A DNA stretch of 64,000 nucleotides, taken from Typha latifolia. Lineage: Eukaryota > Streptophyta > Magnoliopsida > Poales > Typhaceae. The stretch covers positions 20,796,704 through 20,860,703 of the forward strand of contig CM034099.1 in assembly GCA_019914945.1 (NCBI GenBank), given 5' to 3'. The notes below the pieces were generated by a model. That model worked only from the letters and a program-made list of their open reading frames with translations. It was not told where the DNA came from and searched no databases. Shown here piece after piece: positions 1 through 12,300 of the stretch (position 1 is its first letter; each line of letters starts with the position of its first letter). A program made the position numbers and the translations under genes.

Positions 1-959
1 AGATTCAGAGTTTCTGGAAACATAAAGAGTGTTGCATCAGAATAAATGACAACTCCCTCTGATGTGTATGAACTATTAAAAAGCCCTCTATAGAAGCTCA
101 CCACCATGAGATTTAGCTTTTGAGAGAAAGTTGTCATCATCGGTGAAGTACATCTCAGACTGAGCATCCTGAAAATGTATTGATGTATTTCATTTAACAA
201 GGAAAAAAGGCTAGGGAGAACGAACAGGAAATCATGGCAAACAAAAAGTTATAGAAATGAAAAAAAAATTGTCGTGGTTGGGCTGGTGGCGGCGGCTGTG
301 GGTAGCTACGTGAGGGCGGAGACTGGATGGATAGAAGCTGGGAGTGCAGTGGGGAAGTGATGGTGGATTGCTGCTGGAAGGTTGGAGCTTGGAGAGTGGG
401 CTCGGTCAGCTGGGTTAGGGGTGCGAAGAGAGGGAGGAATTGTGGTTGGGCTCGGCCGGGTTGGGATGGCTGCTGGTAGAGCTAAACGCTGTGAGTGATG
501 AGCTCGGGTATGTGCCGTGGAGGTAGGAGCTGGTGAAGAAGGAAGCTCAGGTAAGAATCACGGAAGAAAAGAAGAGAGAAGGAAGGTCCGGCCTCGGCGA
601 GGTGGTGCGGACTGATGAGGAGGGGCGGAGCCGGTGCCGCTGCTGTTCTTGGTGGGGGCGCTGCCGGATGGATGAAGAAGAAGGTGAGAGAGAGGGAGGG
701 AAGTTAGGGCAATCTTCAGAAATCCTCATTTGGGTGCCACCACACTAGTTAGTGGTTACCAATTACCGGATAGCTAATTGTAGGACCCACGACTTGAGTG
801 ATCCAAACCAACAAGTGCGAAAATATATGGTTATATGATTAAACTCAACTAATGCACGACTAGTTTCAATCAAGTGCATAAATAGATTGCATGGAATGAA
901 GATGGACTCAACCAAATCAACTAGACTTCTCCTAAGCCGAGTCATAATAGTCAATCATG

Positions 960-1365
960 CTTTCGTGTAGAAAATCGATCAAATATCTCGGGCTCAAGCT
1001 CCCATGTAGCGTTATCGAAGTGTCGATCCAATCACTTTACCAAAATATCTATATGCAATCTTCCATCTCTACGTCGTCTCCTCCTGGCTAGGACCCTCAT
1101 GGACTCCACTATGCGTATCCCTTCCACCAAGTTAGGCATGTCAACTCTTATGATGAACCATTTCAACTCGCACCCTTGAGACTAAGACATGAAACACCGG
1201 ATAGATGCCGGAACCCTCAAGTAGCTTTTATTGGACTCAGTCGATCAAGTATGAGAAACCGCCCAAAATATCGGTGCGTTAGTTTTTGGTTACACGTAAG
1301 CCTCAAAGTCACATGTCGATAGAGCTGAACACGCACAAATACTAGATCACTGACTGTGAACTCTT
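960..1365 (-). mobile_element. Decayed Ty3/gypsy retrotransposon remnant (integrase C-terminal end)
   Basis: Read on the minus strand, 1225-1360 encodes a run with DLVFVRVQLYR, then NQKL, RYFG and ILDR. This is the arrangement of the Ty3/gypsy polyprotein just after the integrase core (DLVF..LQPYR, NQKLS.RYFGPF, followed by a PVFHVS segment). A PVFHV motif follows in another frame near 1185-1200. A segment with NATWE near 1000 resembles the chromodomain-like tail. Stops and frame changes break it, so it is a relic. No LTRs were located, and the limits are approximate. Confidence 0.65.
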
Positions 1366-1405
1366 TTTTATAATGCCTAAGGAAGGAGATGATGGCAAAA
1401 TTATC

Positions 1406-1436
<31 letters not shown>

Positions 1437-1441
1437 TATAC
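1406..1441. repeat. (AT)n microsatellite
   Basis: Alternating A/T run with one G interruption, lying at the edge of the Ty3/gypsy remnant. Confidence 0.9.
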
Positions 1442-1497
1442 CTTCACAATGGTAATTTTGTCTATCTGAAAATAAGATATTGTTCACATGGTTGGCA

Positions 1498-1785
1498 CAT
1501 AAGTTTTAACTCAGAAAAGGCTAACACATGAGTTCAATTGTAGCTTTTCAAAAGTCTAGGAGAGATATTTATATGTTTTTATAGTTCAATGGGCAAAGTT
1601 GAGGGAGAAGTTCTACTAGCAAATTAAAGAAGAACAAGAGAGTTAAAACATAAGTTTTAACTCACGAAAGGCTAACACATGAGTAGCTTTTCAAAAGTTT
1701 AGGAGGGATATTTATATGTTTCTATGTTCAATGGGCATAGTTGAGGGAGAAGTTCTACTGGCAGATTAAAGAAGAATAAGAGAGG
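1498..1785. repeat. Imperfect tandem duplication, about 150-bp unit
   Basis: Copy 1 (1498-1648) and copy 2 (1649 to about 1785) share the order CATAAGTTTTAACTCA, GGCTAACACATGAG, TAGCTTTTCAAAAGT, GATATTTATATGTTT, TTGAGGGAGAAGTTCTACT. Copy 2 lacks a few bases and carries scattered substitutions. No coding content is evident. Confidence 0.85.
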
Positions 1786-3852
1786 TAGGAGATGGGATGA
1801 GAATGGAAGAAGATGGGAAGAAGATAGAGATTCTTCTATGAATAGATAGATAATTTTATAGCTAGAAACCCTAATATTTCCCTCCGACAATAGAGGATAG
1901 AAAGGTAATTTTAAGAAATTTGTTAATGACCTAAGGGATTGTAGCTTTTAAAAAATATAGCATTGTACGCTTTTATAGTATAGGGCAAAATAATATCGAG
2001 TCAAAAGTACAAGGGGCAAAGTGCATTAAGCCTTTTTAAAGGTAAATTTTGAAGAAATTAAAAAAAGAATAATTTAAGTTTGATATTTGGCAACTTCTCA
2101 GAATTGAGAAGATTAAGTGAAATATTAAAATAAGATGTATTTTTGTCCATCTATTAAGGTAGTTAAAATTTTAAAATTATTTTATCCAAATTTTTAACAA
2201 AATACATTACGAATCAGATTTGGACCTATCTTAATGTAAAAAAAATTATAAAAATAGTAGCCTCGTGAATTAGAGTTCCAATGATTCTGATTTCATACGA
2301 ATCTGACGTCGGGATAAAAATTTATAAATGAAAGAGCGGAGGAAGGTCAAAATAGGGCAGAAGAACAAAAAATCTGATATTGCGGCAGAAGATGGAAGGC
2401 AAACATCATAAAATAGGGTCGCTGCCGGAGGAAGATGGTTGTTAGGATTTAGGTGCTTGAAGGTGGTCCTAGGGTTACGATCTATTCCTACGAATATAAA
2501 TGCAATCTAAAAGCTTATAATAAAAGATAAAGATGAAAAAAAACAATTTTGACTGAATTTAAATTCATTCAATGATTATAATTAACACATATCCATTCCT
2601 ATTTAAAGGAGTAAAGGACCTAGCAGATTGAATCAACATACAAATTATTTAATTTATTTAAAAATTAAAATAATAAGATAAATCTAACTAACTAATTTGA
2701 TTCGACTTAAACTCAAGTTGTCAAATATTATGGTTTGAGCACTCATGTCAATCTATATGTTATTCTGTTCATCATCAACATAAGCGTCCCTTGAAGGTGT
2801 CTTGGGTTTCGGTGATCTCCTCTACAACTTCATTAGAGGAAGCGATGACAATATGGATCTAGCCGAGGTAGAGGAGCATGAGGAGCCCATGGTGGCGAAT
2901 GCTTCTAATGATGGGAAGCTAGCTTCCATGGGACAAAGAGGCGAAAGAAGGGGAGGTTCTTGGTCTTGAGCTCTAGAATTCTTGAAAAATACTCTCTTTG
3001 GAAGTATCGGCAACAATAGGAAGAGAGCGGATAAGGGAGTTAGAGATCCATGATATGCTTGCTAAGTTATAACTTATTATTTTGAGCTAAGTGAAAGCAA
3101 TATATATAGAGCTGAGTAGAGGCGTTAGTTCTCATAAGCATCTTGATGGTGGTGACAAGAAGGACGAAGGTGAGGGAGAGGGTCGAAGCCTTAAGACCGA
3201 AAATTGTGAGCTCCAGCGAGGGAGAGAATTGAAGCCTCACGAGAAGACTGTGAGTAGGATAGTTGTTGAAACGGTGTGAATTCTCATATTTAAAAAAAAA
3301 AAAAGGCTAAAGAGTTAGCCGCTTCCACTATTTGAGCAAGTGCTAAGTTCTTTAGTAATATTTTCTTAACTATTCAATAATTATCTAGCAAACTAATTAC
3401 ACGTTGACAGAAAGGGGCATTTGTATAAAAAAAATGTTTTCAAATAGCTAATATAATTTTTGATACCTATTTTTATGTAAATTATATAAATAAATAAAAA
3501 TATTTAGTATAAAAAATTAACCCATTCAATTTTAAGAGTCCAATACTACTATTATTAAAATTTAAGGATTTTTTTTCTAATGCAAATAGCCGGTAGCAGG
3601 CTAGCAGCACAGAGCCACTTGTGCTGGTCATCTATCACAAATTCACGATAGAGAAATCAGTTCAGTTACATAACATCCACGTCATCTCCCTCGATTCCCT
3701 CCGCGTGAAGCGAGAGACGGAGAGATCGAAGCAGTCGATCTCAGAACTCCTATCTTTCTTTCGTACTCCAGTAGTAGACTATACTCGTAGTGTACCTATC
3801 TCTTTTCTCACTCAAACAGCTCAGAACTTGAGGAGAGAAAGAGAAGAGAGAA

Positions 3853-6800
3853 ATGGAGCGGAGCGTCGCCGTGCGCAATCCCCACACCTCCACCGCCGAT
3901 CTCCTCACCTGGTCGGAGGCCCCGCCGTCCGACTCATCCCCTGCCGGATCCGCCACCTCTGCCTCCCGCCGGACCCTCAAGGTGTGTTCTTCTCCGGCAG
4001 TTTGTTAGGGCTTTCCTTGCTATCGTTCTGATTCTTCGCCATTTTCGCATTCTTGGCTCGCAGCCGGCGGGAGGGATAAGCCCGGTGATGTTTGGAGCCC
4101 AGATGAGCAAGGAGGAGGCTGAGAGCCTGAATACGAGGTGAGATCTAGGGGTTTATGTGTCGATCGAGGGGAATTTGGTTGATTTACTAGTAATCTACTG
4201 CATTTCTGGGTGGACTCCAAGCTCTTTGCTTTTGATCCCGCTTATTTCTTCATCCGATCCAAAGAATGAAGCTGGTAGTCCGTGAATTTCTTTGAGAAGT
4301 TCATATTTGAAATGTGTTTTTGGCTGCTGTTTGCCTGTCACTTTTATATGGTACATTAGGATCTTTTTGTTGTGGTCCATTTTCGATGGATTTCTCAGAA
4401 AGTAAGCATAGTTATAGGTAACAAATTATGCTACTTATACTTTATTGTTATAATTGACCTGAAGATTGTTCCTGATCGTGCATATGTACAAGTTAAAGCA
4501 CGTAGATATAATTAGAATTTTAATGTTCTTTCTACGTAGAAATCTTAATAAAAAGATATTTTACTTAAGAAGTAATTAGTCTGCAACTATAAATGTGAAT
4601 TGTAGTTATCGTGAAGAGATATTGATGTTTGAGTTGCATCGCTTTGGAACTTTTCCTCCAACTTGTGTTGATATAGTTGCCGATGCCTTACTTGTTCTTG
4701 ATAAACTTGGCATTTAAATCTGCCAAGAGTTCAAAGGCATGTCTGTGCTTTAGTTGTGAAGTTCAATTGCAAGTAGCTAGTAGCACTCCATAACAGGGTT
4801 TACTTACTTCCAGGAAAACTTGCTCTGGCAAGAAGTTAAGAGAGATGACTGGCAGCGGTATCTTTGTAGCTGACAGCGAAAGTGGTGAATCAGAGTCTTC
4901 TTCTGCTGTCTCAACTCCTAACAGTAAAACAACATTACGAATGTATCAGGTACTTCCTATGGCTTAAGTACAAACTTGGTTTCCTGATTACATTATATTC
5001 TGATAGCAGATGTTTTCCTTTTCTTACTTTTCTGTATAACTTGCAACTTAAACAAAAGTTCTTGTGCTAGTCTATACTTGGTTATGACTATAGATAAATT
5101 AATGTGTTGCATTTTTTTTTTCAAGTAGAAGATAGTTTATTGATCAATTGGATCTTCACTTTTTTTTCTTTTACCTAGTGGCACTGTATGCTTCCATCTT
5201 CCATTTTTACGAAGGTAGTGGCTGGAGTCCTCGCAGGAAGGACATGAAAGCTAAATGTTGCTTGGCTAAATTAATATTATTTTTTGTTTAACAGCAAGCA
5301 GCAAATGCAATCAGCCAGATATCTTTTAGCGCTAATGATAGCGTTTCCCCAAAGAAACCCACCTCACTAACTGAGGTAGCAAAACAGAGGGAGCTAAGTG
5401 GGAATCTTGAGAGTGAAGCTGACAGTAAAAATAAGAAGCAGATTTCTGAAGCAAAAAGCAAGGAGCTTAGTGGGCATGACATTTTTGGTCCTCCCCCTGA
5501 GGTTCCTGCCAGGCCTTTAGCAGCACGCAATCTGGAGTTAAGAGGCAATCTGAACTTTGTCTTACCCCAGCCAAGGAATATTCACACGTCTGTAAAGGTG
5601 TCCAATGTAAGTGAGATAATGCTGAATTATACTTTTTTGTGCATTGTAGTTTAGTTCCTTCGTTATATTATCATGTCACTTCTCGAGCATTGATTAGCTT
5701 GATATACATCCTTTACTCCCTTTATGACACTATGCTATGCTAAGACAAAAATTTTCAAGATCTCACATACATATTATGTCGTTGCTTGTGAATCTATTAC
5801 TTCCCTGAGTGGTAGATGGAACTTCTTTGCAGTATCAGTTTGAATTGGTTTTGTATTAATTGAATAATGAATTTGGCATAGATCTGATGTATCAAAAGTT
5901 GACGTGCTTTGTCTATTGTAGCTTGTTTCACAAGACTTTGGCAGATTTTATGTTGACCAAATATTACGACTTTCTTATGCTTGCATATGGAGTTTGTACT
6001 CTTAGAATCATGAAATGTCATCTTATTTTGGTTTTTTTTGCATGTATACCCCTCCAGAGTTCGTGTATATACCCTTTCTAAATTTCATATTTGCGCATAT
6101 ATCCTTCAAACCCCATGAATTTTGCTTGGATACCTTTGGGTTACTTTTTGATAAATATAAGTTGAGATCATAATAATCACCCTTAAATGAAAGCAATGTT
6201 GGCAATAAAGTAAAAGGGTTTATGCCTTTTTTCCATTAACTTATTGAAATCTTAACATTTAGTTAGGTTGGAGGGGTATCCATGTAAAAAATAAAGGTTT
6301 TGAGGAGTATCTATGCAAAAATCAAGTGTTTTGGAGGGGTATACATGCAAATATCAATTTTTGAAAGATATACAATCAAATAAGAGATTTTAGAAGCGTA
6401 TATATGCACAAAAAAGAAAACCCTTTTCTTTTCAGTGTTTCAGTCACGGAAACAGCTGAAGGTTTCTTCAGGAACAAAGATTTAGACAGGATATGAAGAT
6501 AAGAAGGCCACATGTACGTTGGATAGATAAACATTGTTATTGCATTTTCTACTTGATTAGTCTGGGGTTTACATGTGCTCGTGCATTCTTGAGTGTTTCG
6601 CTGCTTTGTGCATCTCCAAGAAAAATTATAACTTTAGTCCAGTTGAACTACGCATATCTTTAAGTCACATTTTCAAGGTTCCATCATGGACTATTTGGTT
6701 TATTTACAGCAGTTCCAATTTCTAATAGCTAATGCAGCACTTGGTCAAAGCACACAGAGATTAAGAGAAAGGAATGGTTACATAATGTTCTCCATATTTC

Positions 6801-7277
6801 TTTCCTGTCATCTCTAGCTCTTGATATATCTCTGCTCCATTTGAATTAGCATTTGGCTGCAGATTTTTGGAGCCATTCTTCAATGGTGAAATTTTCATCA
6901 TTACTTGTTTCTCCTTGCTGTTAATAATTTGGGCTTCCAATAATGCTTATGCTTATTTGCATGCTTTTCTTCTAAAATAATTGTAGTTTTGTTAACTGAC
7001 ATTTCAGCCAGCCGGAGGTCCTAGCAATATTACTTTTAGCGAGGAGCCTGTCATTAAAACAACAAAGAAAATTCACAATCAAAAGTTTCAAGAGCTTACA
7101 GGAAATGATATTTTCAGAGGCGCAACACCCGGATCAGCCGAGAAACCCCTAAGCGTAGCAAAGCTGAAGGAGATGAGTGGCAGCAACATCTTTGCTGATG
7201 GGAAGGCCGCCTCTCGAGATTATTTAGGCGGTGTCCGAAAACCACCCGGCGGGGAGAGCAGTATCTCGCTGGTTTAA
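3853..7277 (+). CDS. DUF4057 family protein (plant-specific; HN1/Jupiter-like motifs)
   Basis: Five exons: 3853-3981, 4064-4137, 4814-4949, 5295-5606, 7008-7277. All introns are GT-AG and the joined frame is 306 aa. The N-terminus MERSVAVRNPHTSTADLLTW is the hallmark of the plant DUF4057 family, whose function is unknown to me. The protein is low in complexity and probably disordered. It carries repeats of the form K..E(M/L)(S/T)G..IF (KLREMTGSGIF, KSKELSGHDIF, KFQELTGNDIF, KLKEMSGSNIF). It also has three P.GG.S motifs (PAGGISPVMFG, PAGGPSNITFS, PPGGESSISLV). The combination resembles the animal HN1/Jupiter microtubule-associated proteins and, more loosely, SPIRAL1; that link is inference. 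There is no signal peptide or membrane segment. Intron 4 (1.4 kb) contains a MITE-like insertion. Confidence 0.9.
6037..6351. mobile_element. MITE-like element in intron 4 of the DUF4057 gene
   Basis: A perfect 20-bp inverted repeat bounds the element: 6037-6056 against 6332-6351. Further degenerate copies of the same motif (a GGAGGGGTAT-like core followed by ATGCAAA) occur at about 6270-6320. An outer weaker copy lies near 6396-6425, so the true end may be there. It has no coding capacity. The target duplication is not clear. Confidence 0.6.
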
Positions 7278-7748
7278 CCACTCTAACATGCTTGAAGGTG
7301 GCACATGCTATTTCACGTGTCTAATTTAAACATCTATATGCTGTCGTATCCGTTTCTTGTTCGTGGGTTTTTAAACTTTGTCTTTAATGTGATGGAGAGT
7401 TACTTTTATCCAGTTTGCTCTTGAAATGTCTGGCTCATAACCGATACTCTTTTTTCTGAATCTTTCATTGTAAAATGCTACTGTTATGGTCGTACTCCTT
7501 TTCAAATTTAGGACATGGAGTTCATGTTACAGGATTTTATCTAGTTATATAAGTTATGAAGGAGTTAATGTCTCTTGCTAGCCTGCGTGGTAATTTTTGT
7601 GTGAAGAATGAGTGCTTCTTTGGTTTGATAAAATGGCAGCTGCAAAATTTTACTGTTATTCCAGCTCTCACCAGAGCAAAGAAAAAAATAATCACGTAGA
7701 CCAGCGCCGTATCCATTGGGCCATGCATGGACCGGGATGCACCTCCCA

Positions 7749-7786
<38 letters not shown>

Positions 7787-9382
7787 GTTATAAAATTTTC
7801 CAATAATTTTATCTTAATAATTAATAATATATATTTGCTAAATTTATTAAAGTATATATAAGAAGCGAATCAACTGATTTACATAATCCTTTGACAGCCC
7901 CAGAGTGGTCAAACCGTACAACATCATGCAAAAATCTTACAACATTCAAGAACAACACTATGTATGACTAAGGGAATTTCCATACCATCCCTAATTATTA
8001 AAATAGGACTTCCATTAGAATTAATAATCTATTCACATGATTTTTACTATTTAAACTACATATTAAAACCCAATCAATTCTCTCGTTTTTATAACAATAA
8101 AATACAAGTAAATGAAATAAATATATGAAAGTGTAAATATTTTACTATTAATATTCTTAAGTAAAATAAAATATGTTTCCTATGTGTATAATAATTTTTA
8201 GTATCTTTCACTACAAATATTAAAATATATAAAAAAAATTCTATTTTGCATTAGATATAGATATTAAATGTAAAAAGTATATATATCATTAAACCAATAT
8301 TTAATAAAAATTTAATTTTTTTTGTATTTTAAATTATCTATTATAAAGCATTCACATTTCTCTTTTTTAAATCATAAAAATATATACCATTTTACCCTAA
8401 CATATAATAAAATATATTAAATCTTTATTATTATTAGATAAAAAAAGTTTTATAATTTTCTATTAGATAAAAAAATAATTAAATTGTTCATTTTATAAGA
8501 GAGGAGGTGATAGACACCTAGGTTCCTCCCATCTTAACCTCAAAGCTATTATCTCAATTTTAATCCTAAAATTACTATTTTATAAAATAAGACATCGATA
8601 TATAACAAGTAGCCAAAAACTGCTATACCTACTAGTACATAAGTATTATAAACACTACTTATGGTTGTCAAGTGGTTCTCATAATTACCTTCTGTCAGGC
8701 AATAATAAAATCATCTTATATCTATAGTTAACTTAATTCATCATAACTATCTTTTAAGAAAATTAAAATTAGAGTATTTTTTGGCATTAAAATAAAATAT
8801 AATAATCTAATAATAAATATTGGCAAAGACATCGACAAAGCTAGTAACGAAGCAACTGTCGTCTTAATTATGTCTTTTCTTTCTATGCTAGCTAGTGACC
8901 GAACAACTGACCTCTTAATTGTGTTCTTTTTATATCATATTATATTATATATCTACATTATAATGATATTTTTCTATTCTTCTCATATATTAAATTTCTA
9001 TATAAAAATTATGCTAGTTTACGATGAAAAATATTGCATGAGCTATCTTGGTTTAAGACTAGGCTGAGTAAATAAGTTATTAGCTGCAAAAGAATTAGTA
9101 GTAGAAAACATACTAAAATACAGAAAAAATATTAAAAAATTATTTTCCTTCGAGAGATATTTTAATTTAATTTTCTAATTCTTTGGTTTCTTTTTAACAT
9201 AAAAACTTATTTAAATCATGAAAAAAAAAATCCTATAGTTTAAGGCCCAGCAAAGACCATGCTAAGACCTCCTTGGGTTTAGTTTTAGATAACTACTAAA
9301 ATTAAAAGCCTTTGGACTGGAGTCCGCCTTATTTATCAGCTAAGACTCTCTCGGCGGATCGACTGACTCAGTGGAGAAATCC
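7278..9382. other. AT-rich intergenic region
   Basis: This region contains the 3' flank of the DUF4057 gene, an (AT)n microsatellite at 7753-7783, about 1.4 kb of very AT-rich sequence without credible ORFs, and the short promoter and leader of the CD2BP2-like gene. Nothing else is recognised. Confidence 0.7.
7753..7783. repeat. (AT)n microsatellite
   Basis: About 15 uninterrupted AT units downstream of the DUF4057 gene. Confidence 0.95.
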
Positions 9383-12300
9383 ATGGAAGAAGGGGGAAAG
9401 AACTCTCGCCCTTCTCTTAAGCGCTCGCTTCCTATATCTGACGATGAATCCGAGCCGCCTCCGGAGTAATCTCTCTTTCTTCATCTCATTCATCCCGTTC
9501 TTTCTTATTCCGATTCCTCCTCTAGGGTTTCCTTGTTACCCCATTCCGCGACACTCTCAGGAAGCGGAGACCGAGATTTCCCAAGGGCAAGAAGGTGAAG
9601 GATGATGGCGGCGTTGCCGCCGCCGCATTACCCAACGATGGCGACGTCGAGGATCTCGACGGCTTGATTGATCCCCAGCTAGCCGCTAAGGAGCGGGCCA
9701 AACGTCGCAAGGGAAGCGCCCGTGCCCAGGACGAGCACCAGATCGATGTCGCCGCGGCTGAAGTCCATTACGAGGTCCCAGCGTTTCTTGCTGTCTATTT
9801 TTAATTCCCTTCTTCTCGGTTGTTCTTGTTGTTGGTTGCTTAGGGGTGAGTCGAATTCAGATTATGTATCGTTTTAGATAATGGTAGTAGAAGTTATATG
9901 ACAAGATGTAGCAAGAAACACCGCATGCATCCAGTCAAGTGATTGATGATACGAGAATAAGCTTCTAGTTAACAGAACAAAGACGATTACATCTGCTAAC
10001 ACCTTCTCAAACCAATCCGGTTCTCGACACATTTTAAAGTATATAGACATTGCGCTGAATTTGATGCGATGTTAATGCAAAGTGGAGAAGAAAAAAACTC
10101 ACTTTGTGCAATTGAAGGGCTAGGAGGTGGTGTATCTCCTAGAGTCTTCAGCACCTGGACGTAGGTAGAGGAGGTTTACTAGTGAAGTATTATTTGTTGC
10201 TTTAGAAGAACACATATGCAAAACTATAGCCAGAAAACAATACTACTGTTCTTTTCATGTATATTTTGGTGGAATTAGCAATAAGTCTTTTTTAATTGAA
10301 GAAAAACTGTGTCCTTATTTTCTCTTAATGGTAACCATGATCGTTGTACTGGCAATCCTAATACCTTATATTAGTAACACAACAGTGCAAATCTGTTCTG
10401 ATGAAGAATAAGGTATTCATATGTTAGTTTTGTCCTGTAATGCAAATTTGTATCCCTTGAGGTACTTTGAAATATTTTCTATCAGTTCATTAGGTTTCCA
10501 ATATAATGTGCACTTCTGGAAATTTAACATGGAAGTTTCAGTCTTTTTCAGCATTCCTTGTTATCTCTGCATTTTATATTAATTATCTGGTTGACTTTGT
10601 TATGAGTTAGCACTTTGTGATTATAGGTTTTTTTGGTTTGTTTCTGTTCAACAAAGTATATCAAAATCAAGAATTAGTACCAGTCCTTTCATTTAATTGG
10701 CAAAGCGTAGCGGATAACACGGAATTATTTTTTACAGGATGATACCAACTTTGTTGAAGATGGGATCCGAATAGAACCTTTTAATTTGGAACAAGAGAGA
10801 GAAGAAGGTTATTTTGATGCAAATGGAAATTTTGTTGAATATGCTAGTCAAAAGAAAATCAAGGTGCTTTTTGTTTAAATTTGATCTCTTCTATCTTGAT
10901 TTGCACATTAAGTTCCGATAGCATGCTCTCACTTGCTTATTACTAGGATGCATGGCTGGATAGTGTGGAAGTGGATACGAGGTTTGCAGGAAAAGTTCAG
11001 GAGAAAGCAAATACAGAAGTGGATTACCATGACCTTTCTTCAGATGATATTGGGAAAATAAAGAGAAATATAGCAAATATTCTTCAGCCAGGTGAAACGG
11101 TATGATTTGGATGGTAGCATTTTGTCCTGTAGGAACCTTAGAGTCTGCTTCACTTCTCTGATAAATAAACTTTTATTAATTCCACCAGATTTGTCTTGTA
11201 AAATCAGAGGTTTATGATTTTTTTTTTGTTAAAATTTATTCTCTTGTTAATGGAATGGTAATTATATTTATGTATGTTGATTCCTGAATCAGGATAATGT
11301 ATGAGGTCGCTGGATGTGGATGAATCTTCAGTGTTCTAAACATGAATTTTTAATCTTTTTTTCTCCTTCTCAGATCATACAAGCTTTGAAAAGGTTAAAA
11401 GGAACTTCGACTGACAAGAGAGGAAAGATGTCTGAGGTCACAAAGCATATATTTGATCAACTGACTGAAGATGCCATGAAACTAATGGAGAATGGTGACT
11501 ACAGTTAAGTATAATTACTTCATTTGAAACTGTTGTTATAATGTTATTGATTACAAATGCGTAAGCAAATGCACGAAATTTTGTGGTTCTCTGGGTGTGG
11601 TTGTCTTTCAATGCTCTTAACAGCATTAGATATTCATGGATCATCTAAGTCTCTTGTTGCAATACACATCTTGATGGAAAAGTTTGCAAACATGCTATTC
11701 GATATTTCACTTTATTGGAGGCATACTAGATGTGATGTATACAAATATTTTCATCAGGATATCTCTAATTTGCTCTATTCATTTTAGAAGACTACTCTGC
11801 TCGACCTATCTTATACTCATCTTTTTCTTGTTGTGTAGATGTTTACCATGAAGAACGGGAGACCTTTGAGCGAGAGGCAGGTTAGTTTGTTGTTTATTTT
11901 TAAACTATCTCCAGCTATTTATTTCCTCTTGAATATACAAATCATAATAAGTTTGGAAAAGTTAAGTTTTGTAACGACTTGTTCCTTTGTTATTTTTTTC
12001 AGGTTTGACTTTTCCCTTTCTGTTTTTACTGATCTATGTGTAGCTGTGTTTAGTGCAACCGCATTTTATTTCTTTTACTGCTTTTACTGACCATTGATGA
12101 TGATGATGATGATTGTCATATATTGATGATTTTAGTGTATTTTTCTTTGTTCTACAATTTATATATCAAATGGTATATATTGATATCTAAAAATAAGATC
12201 ATGACATATTTTAGATAAGATTTAATATGGCATGGCACCTATTCGGCTGGACAAACCTGTGTACTGTGTAGAGTTCTTTTTATCTGCAAATGTCATTTGA

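Larger units (their letters stand above)
1..3852. other. Intergenic region with decayed repeats
   Basis: No intact gene is visible. A G-rich stretch (about 270-720) has open frames on both strands that look like composition artefacts. A Ty3/gypsy remnant (about 960-1365), an (AT)n run (1406-1441) and a tandem duplication (1498-1785) follow. The rest is AT-rich. A short open stretch at about 2784-2966 reads like a protein fragment but matches no family I recognise. The last 200 bases are pyrimidine-rich and probably the promoter and leader of the DUF4057 gene. Confidence 0.7.

Noticed and set aside
533..748. Overlapping ORFs on both strands in a G-rich stretch
   Set aside because: Arg/Gly/Glu-rich low-complexity translations with no motif; explained by base composition.
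2784..2966. Open stretch encoding a plausible acidic peptide (DDNMDLAEVEEHEEP)
   Set aside because: No start, no family match and no splice context; too short to call a pseudogene.
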